Assembly (NCBI GenBank): GCA_037126765.1
Contig: JBBCBC010000025.1
Span: 11,997,639-12,061,638 of the forward strand
Direction of reading: 5' to 3'
DNA: 64,000 nt
Source of the DNA: Stenogyne calaminthoides
Taxonomy: Eukaryota; Streptophyta; Magnoliopsida; Lamiales; Lamiaceae
The notes beneath the pieces were generated by a model, which searched no databases, was not told the origin of the DNA, and worked only from the letters and a program-made list of their open reading frames with translations. A program made the position numbers and the translations under genes. This document shows positions 58,616 through 64,000 of the stretch, one piece after another. Positions within the stretch are counted from its first letter, which is position 1; each line of letters starts with the position of its first letter.

Positions 58616-59772
58616 GTGTGGAAGCACGTCTTCTTGATTTGTCCCCTTGGTGGGCCCAAAATCTTTATCATACCAAATCTTGTAAGTGGAAATTTATTTT
58701 CGGTATGGATAATAATGTTGAGTTGTCTTTACTCCAAGGACAAAGATATTAATTAATACAAAGCTTGTTCAGTGGCTTAATTAATTAGTGGACTAAGATA
58801 ATCTTAAACACGGGAAATAATGACCGGGAGCGATATTATTGTGAAGTCGTAATGTGGGTTAAGATGGATAGTTCAATATTAATTTTATAGTGGAGTAAAT
58901 TAATATTAATGGGCTTGAATAATATTTTGGCTAAATATTATAGTTTCATAGTCCATTGGAGGTCCAATCTTAATTCTCCTAAAGGCCCCTCAAATAGCCC
59001 AAATTAAAGTCCAATTAATGAAAAGGAGAAGAAAATATTATTGCCTATTTTTCCATAATTTTCGAAAATAATTAAAGGAAGAAAGAGAAAAGATTTTCTT
59101 GATTTTCTTGGAAAGATTTTATGGAATATGCATTCTTGGAATACAAGGTTATCCCATAAATTCAAGAAAAGTCAAAGATCCAATTTCTTCCCTATTTAGT
59201 TGTGATTTTCGAAAACCCCTTAATATTAGGAGGTGGGATTTTTGTGGAATATTTTAATTATGGAGAAAATAATATATTGGATATATTCAAGATTTCTTGG
59301 AGATCAAGAAAAATATTTTCCCATCTTATTCCTAAGCCAAAATTTTGACCACCCTAGTATTATAAATAGGGGATGAATTTTTCATCCCCAATTGCAATTC
59401 CATGTGTTGGAAAAATTAGAAATCCACAAAGGTGGTGGCCAAATATTTTATATTTTCTCCTTTAAAATTAAAATCGTTCGTTGATAATTCTCCCACCGGA
59501 TTACGTTCGTGGACGTGGGACATATTTGAGAAGGCACTTTGGGTGGATCCATCGTCTCAACGGTTGTCTCTACAAGAGGTACGTAATCTCGTAATTCCTA
59601 GATTCCGCATGCTTAGGATTTACGTGGATTATGTGTACGCATGTTGTTTATTTGCTTATCAATTATTATATTGAATTGATTAGGATTAATTCATGTTAGT
59701 AATTAATTAATTAATTTAAATATGTATTTAAATTCACCTCGAATAGATTCGGGAACCCCTTATTTCCCAACA
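58616..59772 (+). mobile_element. E-family copia LTR, second part (with TSD of D at 58616-58620)
   Basis: Continues the LTR cut at 54337 and ends ATTTCCCAACA directly before a PBS. TATA box TATAAATA at 59361-59368. Joined LTR length is about 1712 bp. Confidence 0.85.
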
Positions 59773-59774
59773 AC

Positions 59775-59786
59775 TGGTATCAAAGC
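59775..59786 (+). promoter_or_regulatory. Primer binding site of E
   Basis: TGGTATCAAAGC, two bases after the LTR end; tRNA-Met type with one difference from the usual form. Confidence 0.8.
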
Positions 59787-60323
59787 CTCATTTTCGAGCT
59801 CTGTATTTAAATTGTTATTTAAATTATGTTGGCCATTAAATTTTATTAAAAATTGGATTGTAGAATTGCTAGATTTGTTTTGCAGGTATCCAATTGTCAT
59901 GGTATTTAATGTGTTTATTTATTTCATGCGTATAATTGGTTTTAATTCGACTCGTTCGAATTTGTTTTTCTCGTGAGAAAATCCACGAGTAGTTTAGACT
60001 ATTTGATTTGTTCAATGTAATAGACTAGTCTAGATTTAGGTTTATTTATTTTTGTAAAATAAATTGTAACCTGATCGAAGACGAAGACGGAGGCGAGAAA
60101 TTAAAATGGATCGAGCAATCGTGAAAGCGTGTGTGTCGCGTGAAACATGCCAAAGGGAGGCACGCAGACGCTTGGCCGAACGGGCACGCACGGGCATGGC
60201 GCTTTGGGCATCGGGCGGGATCTGCGCCGACGCGCCAGCATGATCTTTGAACAAAACTTCGCGCCGGCGCTGGCGGACGAGACACAAGACGCCAAGACAA
60301 TCTTTCAAGGCGGATCGCTCCTT
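59787..60323 (+). other. Leader of element E, truncated by B-plus
   Basis: Non-coding start of the E interior, then a GC-rich block (about 60080-60310) with open frames on both strands that resemble nothing known to me. The B LTR begins at 60324, so gag and pol of E are not in the window. Confidence 0.55.
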
Positions 60324-61928
60324 TGTTAGTGTTAGTGTCTTAGAGACAATCTATTGTAAGGACATAATACTCGATGATATTCAGTTTGATTTAATATTAT
60401 AGTTAACTTAATATTAATGTATGGCAATACACTTGCTTGAATATTATGTTTGATTGTCTGCATTTATTCATGCAAGTGTTCCCATGAGTCATTGCTGTCA
60501 TTGAGGATGTGAGAACTCAGATGACTTAAGCATGATTCTCAAATAGCCTCGATCAAGGATCATCAAGAATGGGATATTGATGATACAATGGAGATTGGTG
60601 TGGCGTTCTCATCATACTCTTAGAGAGTGTAGTAAGATCTCACTTACTACGAGATACTAGGTATCTCATGATGGATGCACAAATACCTTAGAGGGTATTG
60701 GTATACCCATCCGAGAAACCATTTGATGTATTTCCACTATATGTATCTACGGGTGTCTCGGTTAGTGGGAGCGATGCAATACTCCTTTGACTTGAGGTCA
60801 ATACGCACAAGACATGTGTGGGATGATGAACTTTGACCATGACCGACGCTTGCACACTAACCATGGGTAGATATGGCTTGGATTGAGTTCATCACGAAGT
60901 ACATGTGCGTGGTAGTTGAGCCAAGAATAAGAATCATTCCTCAAAGTGGATTTAGAGAGAATACTCATCTTCTCATCATAATTGGATCAAAGTCATCGGT
61001 ATGATGCGCCAACTTAGACTTTGTGGCTAAGTGTGACACACATGATCAATTAGTGATTTGAGATAAATTGATTAAGTTATTTGAATAGACACTTCATCAT
61101 GTTCAAGGCTTAATCGAGTATTCACGAATGAAAGGAGGAAATCGTAATAGCTCATGTTTCAGTTACAGGTAGTTACACATTTCTCGCAACGTACCTCATA
61201 TATTGAGAATGTCTGATTTATTGTCTAGGGTTCAATTAAGACCGTTAGTTTGACTAATCACTCGATATATGAGGGCCTATGAGTCACACAACAAGTAATT
61301 CCCTTTTACGGATTATAGTTGGTTGATTAAATATTAAATTGGATTTAATATTTAATTTATGGAGAATTAATTAATAATAGATTAATTTAGAATTAATTAT
61401 TATTAATATTTAATTAAATTGGATTTAATTAAATAGGAATTCCCAATAATTATATTTGGAATATAATTGTAGGATTTAATGTATATGGAAATAAATCGTA
61501 GAGATTTTCATATAAGGGAATTAAATCCGTAGAGATTTTATACGTGGGAAATAAATCTTAGAGATTTATTTAAATAAAAGATTACGGATTTTATTTCCCA
61601 ATCAGGTTAGCTTAAGATTTAAGCTAAGCCTCTCCTATATATATGAGCTCTTGGGAATCCATAATACGGTTGTTCAAGTTCTCTCCATAAAATCTAGAAT
61701 AGGAATTTTCCTAGCAAATTCCGTCTCAGATTCAACGCTGACAAATCTGTGCAAGTCCGTGAACGGGGATTACGTGGATACCGTAGTAGAGAAATCTGCT
61801 CTCGAGTTACTGTAAGATTTCTCGTTATGATTATTATAATTTGTATGTAATTAATTGTTTGTTGTTGGTGAACTTTAATTTCCGCTGCTCATGTGATTAC
61901 GTGTTTTACGTGCCTCTAAATTCCAACA
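60324..61928 (+). mobile_element. 5' LTR of element B-plus
   Basis: 1605 bp, TGTTAGTGTTAGTG...AAATTCCAACA, uninterrupted. It is the inverse-orientation twin of 8791-10223/53581-53729. TATA box TATATATA at 61636-61643. Confidence 0.95.
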
Positions 61929-61929
61929 G

Positions 61930-61941
61930 TGGTATCAGAGC
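61930..61941 (+). promoter_or_regulatory. Primer binding site of B-plus
   Basis: Exact TGGTATCAGAGC, one base after the LTR. Confidence 0.95.
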
Positions 61942-62127
61942 TTCAGGCTCTTGATTTAATTGCATCAAAATTGGTTTTGAAATTTAAATTGAATTTTTAT
62001 TATTTTCAAAACCGGGTGCGGCTGGTGTAATTGTTAAAACCGCACTCAAGTTTATTAGTCTGGTTCGTCCTTCTTCTCCACAAAAACCTAGGGTTTTCTA
62101 GAAACTCATCGCCGCCTTCATCCCTCC

Positions 62128-62510
62128 AGGAAATACCATCTTATCTGAGAAATCGTTAAGAGAGGAGGATATAAATTGGCAAAGATGGCGTTAGGACAAC
62201 TAGCATATCCGTTTCTAGAAAATTAATGCGCCTGAGAATACATTAGAAGACATGTGCAAGGAATGGGGAATTATCAAGACCATTATCAATCTGCTTTGAG
62301 TATAAGTGGGAGATATTATTGGGTTACGTGTAGGTGACATCGGGATGTCACGTAGATTCTACGGGCGTGTTGTCGAAATATATTAAAGCGGACTTTGAGT
62401 ATAAAGTGGGAGATTGTTGGGGTTATCTTGGAAAGTATGCTTTTACTTTGTATAACCCGACTGAATTTAGGACTTATTTCTTTGAAATAAATTATTTATC
62501 ACTTTGCTTT
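62128..62510 (+). mobile_element. Fragment of E-family 3' end inside leader of B-plus
   Basis: Contains GAGTATAAGTGGGAGATA (62295-62312) and, about 95 bp on, GAGTATAAAGTGGGAGATTG. The second polypurine tract is followed at 62415 by the E LTR start TGTTGGGGTTATCTTGG. Only about 95 bp of LTR are present. Confidence 0.65.
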
Positions 62511-62513
62511 AAA

Positions 62514-62685
62514 TTAGAGATGTTAATTGGGCGGGCTTAATAGGCGGCCCGTTCAAACTTATTATATCTTGGGGTTAGGGCCGAGCAATGGGAGGCCCGT
62601 TTAAAATCGGGCCTTTTGGCCGGGACCCGATCCCAGCAGACTCAGCTAGACTGAGTTAAAGACGGCCGGATTTATATTGTGCTTG
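62514..62685. mobile_element. Possible hAT-type MITE end
   Basis: TAGAGATGTTAATTGGGCGG resembles hAT terminal repeats, and the following stretch is rich in GGGCC/GGCCC as in hAT MITEs. The second terminus and an 8-bp duplication were not found. Confidence 0.3.
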
Positions 62686-63210
62686 TTTACAAATTTGGGG
62701 ATTTTCTATTCATGTTGATTGTCGAATTGTTTGGTTGGGATTACGTATTGGTTTTGGGCCGATGAATTAAAATTAAAACAAACCTTAACGATTGGAACAG
62801 TTTTGGAATTTTTTTGGAATAATTATGATGAACTGATGAATTGTTGGATGTTTGGTTCGGATGACCCGATTGGATGACAGTTTTGGAAACCGGGCGATGA
62901 TGAGGGGAAGGACTGTGCCGAAATTGGATTCAGGACAGTCCCTTCCGTGCAGTTTTCAAAACTTGCACATGAGCCATTGACAAATAAACGAATTAAAATT
63001 GATTTAAAATTGATAAGATTAATTTTAAGTCTTGAAATAAAATTAGATTTTATTTTATAATTAATTGGATTAATTATTATTTTAATAATCATAAATTAAA
63101 TTTAAAATTGGATTTTAAATTTGGTTTTAAAGACAGATTATTAAAATCCCACTTGTTAACCTGTTTATTTTAATAAATTTGTTAACGCCTTTATAGTCCG
63201 CATTATAATT

Positions 63211-63319
63211 GTTTGGGTATGCGGCACCCAATATTTGTCGGACCGTATTATTGTTTGGGTAGACGGCGCCCATATAAATGTTAGTCCGTGTAAATCATGT
63301 TTGGGTAGGCGACGCCCAA
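63211..63319 (+). repeat. Three spaced palindromic motifs in leader of B-plus
   Basis: TTTGGGTATGCGGCACCCA, TTTGGGTAGACGGCGCCCA and TTTGGGTAGGCGACGCCCA at about 63212, 63253 and 63300; the same trio as 7409-7518. Confidence 0.88.
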
Positions 63320-64000
63320 TAATTGCTCAAATGTGATATAGATTAACATGTTGGATCTCGATTAAGCAATTAATACCCCGCCTTTCAAACGTTCCTAACT
63401 AAAATATAGTTTTCTCATTAATTTGATAAGATGTCTTCCATCAAAATTAAAAGTAAACCGGAGATTTCGTTCCAATGAGTACTTAAAGACCCTCGTCTTT
63501 TGCTCAGATCTACATTTAACGAGACTTTTATAGGGACATGTAATGTCGCCGTTTGATGGTTGTAAACCAACTTAACTTTGTTTCGCTAGCCCTCGTGGGA
63601 AACAAAGGGTAAGGGACATCAGTCGAACTAGGTTCGACAAACTAGGAATTGCAGTATTGCAATTGGTTTGGAGACCTACCAGTTATGCTATTGTAATGAT
63701 CAGCCCTCGCTGGGATTATGGTGGTAGGAATGTGGATCCTAGTCCATTACAATTTATATTTGATATAAATTTGTACTCTTTCGATGAGGTCGTTGAGTAT
63801 GTGAAAATAATGGAGACAAAATAAACCCTAAAGAAAGGCCATGTTTATTTTGATTGCTGAATATTGATCATAGGAATTATGTGTTTAGTTCCTGTTTTAT
63901 TTTATTTCTCTTGGTTAGTTGAAATATATAACTGTTATTGAGATGTGTTTTGGAAACAAACAAATTGGCTAGGCTAAATTTTCTGGACTGGCATCGAAAC

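Larger units (their letters stand above)
61942..64000 (+). other. Leader of element B-plus, to window edge
   Basis: Matches the leader of B-minus in inverse orientation except for 62128-62685. Homology continues to the last base (TGGACTGGCATCGAAAC, compare about 6735-6755), so gag should begin just outside the window. Confidence 0.88.

Noticed and set aside
60042..60308. Overlapping open frames in the GC-rich leader of E
   Set aside because: Three frames are open at once on one strand and one on the other, which is expected from GC-rich composition; none has a recognisable motif.

Overview
This is plant nuclear DNA, most likely from a eudicot. It is a dense nest of LTR retrotransposons, and I find no ordinary host gene. 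The plant assignment rests on Ty1/copia elements primed by initiator tRNA-Met, Sirevirus-type polypurine tracts, TATA-box LTR promoters, a pararetrovirus relic beside a TA repeat, and AT-rich flanks. An asterid source is a guess from the style of the copia protein family I call B. No bacterial operon, CRISPR array, rRNA or tRNA gene is visible.

Layout. 1-3490 is old non-coding DNA with a truncated LINE-like insert (941-1160, 14-bp target duplication), a probable solo LTR (1880-2485) and gypsy-LTR-like sequence with palindromic repeats. 3495-3532 is (TA)19, followed by a minus-strand endogenous caulimovirid fragment (3533-3860) and a lone D-family LTR (3861-5477). 5478-10223, continuing at 53576-53729, is the 5' part of a minus-strand copia element (B-minus). 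Its LTR is split by element C (10224-53575, TSD ACTTG), a minus-strand Sirevirus-like element with gag, pol and a long extra ORF after pol. The extra ORF of C is split by element A1 (13516-42843, plus strand, TSD ATATC). A1 is split by its relative A2 (22810-37277, TSD CCTTG). The nest B > C > A1 > A2 is therefore four deep, and every junction of the inner three elements is exact.

To the right, an E-family copia LTR (53778-59772) is split by a compact coding-free element D (54338-58615, TSD GTGTG). The interior of D is essentially five tandem copies of the LTR-end/PBS/hairpin unit. A second B element in plus orientation (LTR 60324-61928) runs off the right edge, forming a head-to-head inverted pair with B-minus.

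Main points of interest. (1) Family A carries a divergent two-unit module between pol and the 3' LTR. One unit is a small antisense ORF with its own TATA box. The other is the sense extra ORF, with its own TATA box and a candidate 5'-UTR intron ending at the ATG. TATA and splice-site spacing is conserved in A1 and A2. (2) The PBS array of D. (3) A polypurine tract embedded in the extra ORF of both A and C. (4) A patchy conversion of CAG/CTG into CG, CCG or CGG that looks like consensus error at methylated CHG sites. It probably creates many of the apparent frameshifts in A1, A2 and D, so their 'broken' state should be read with care.
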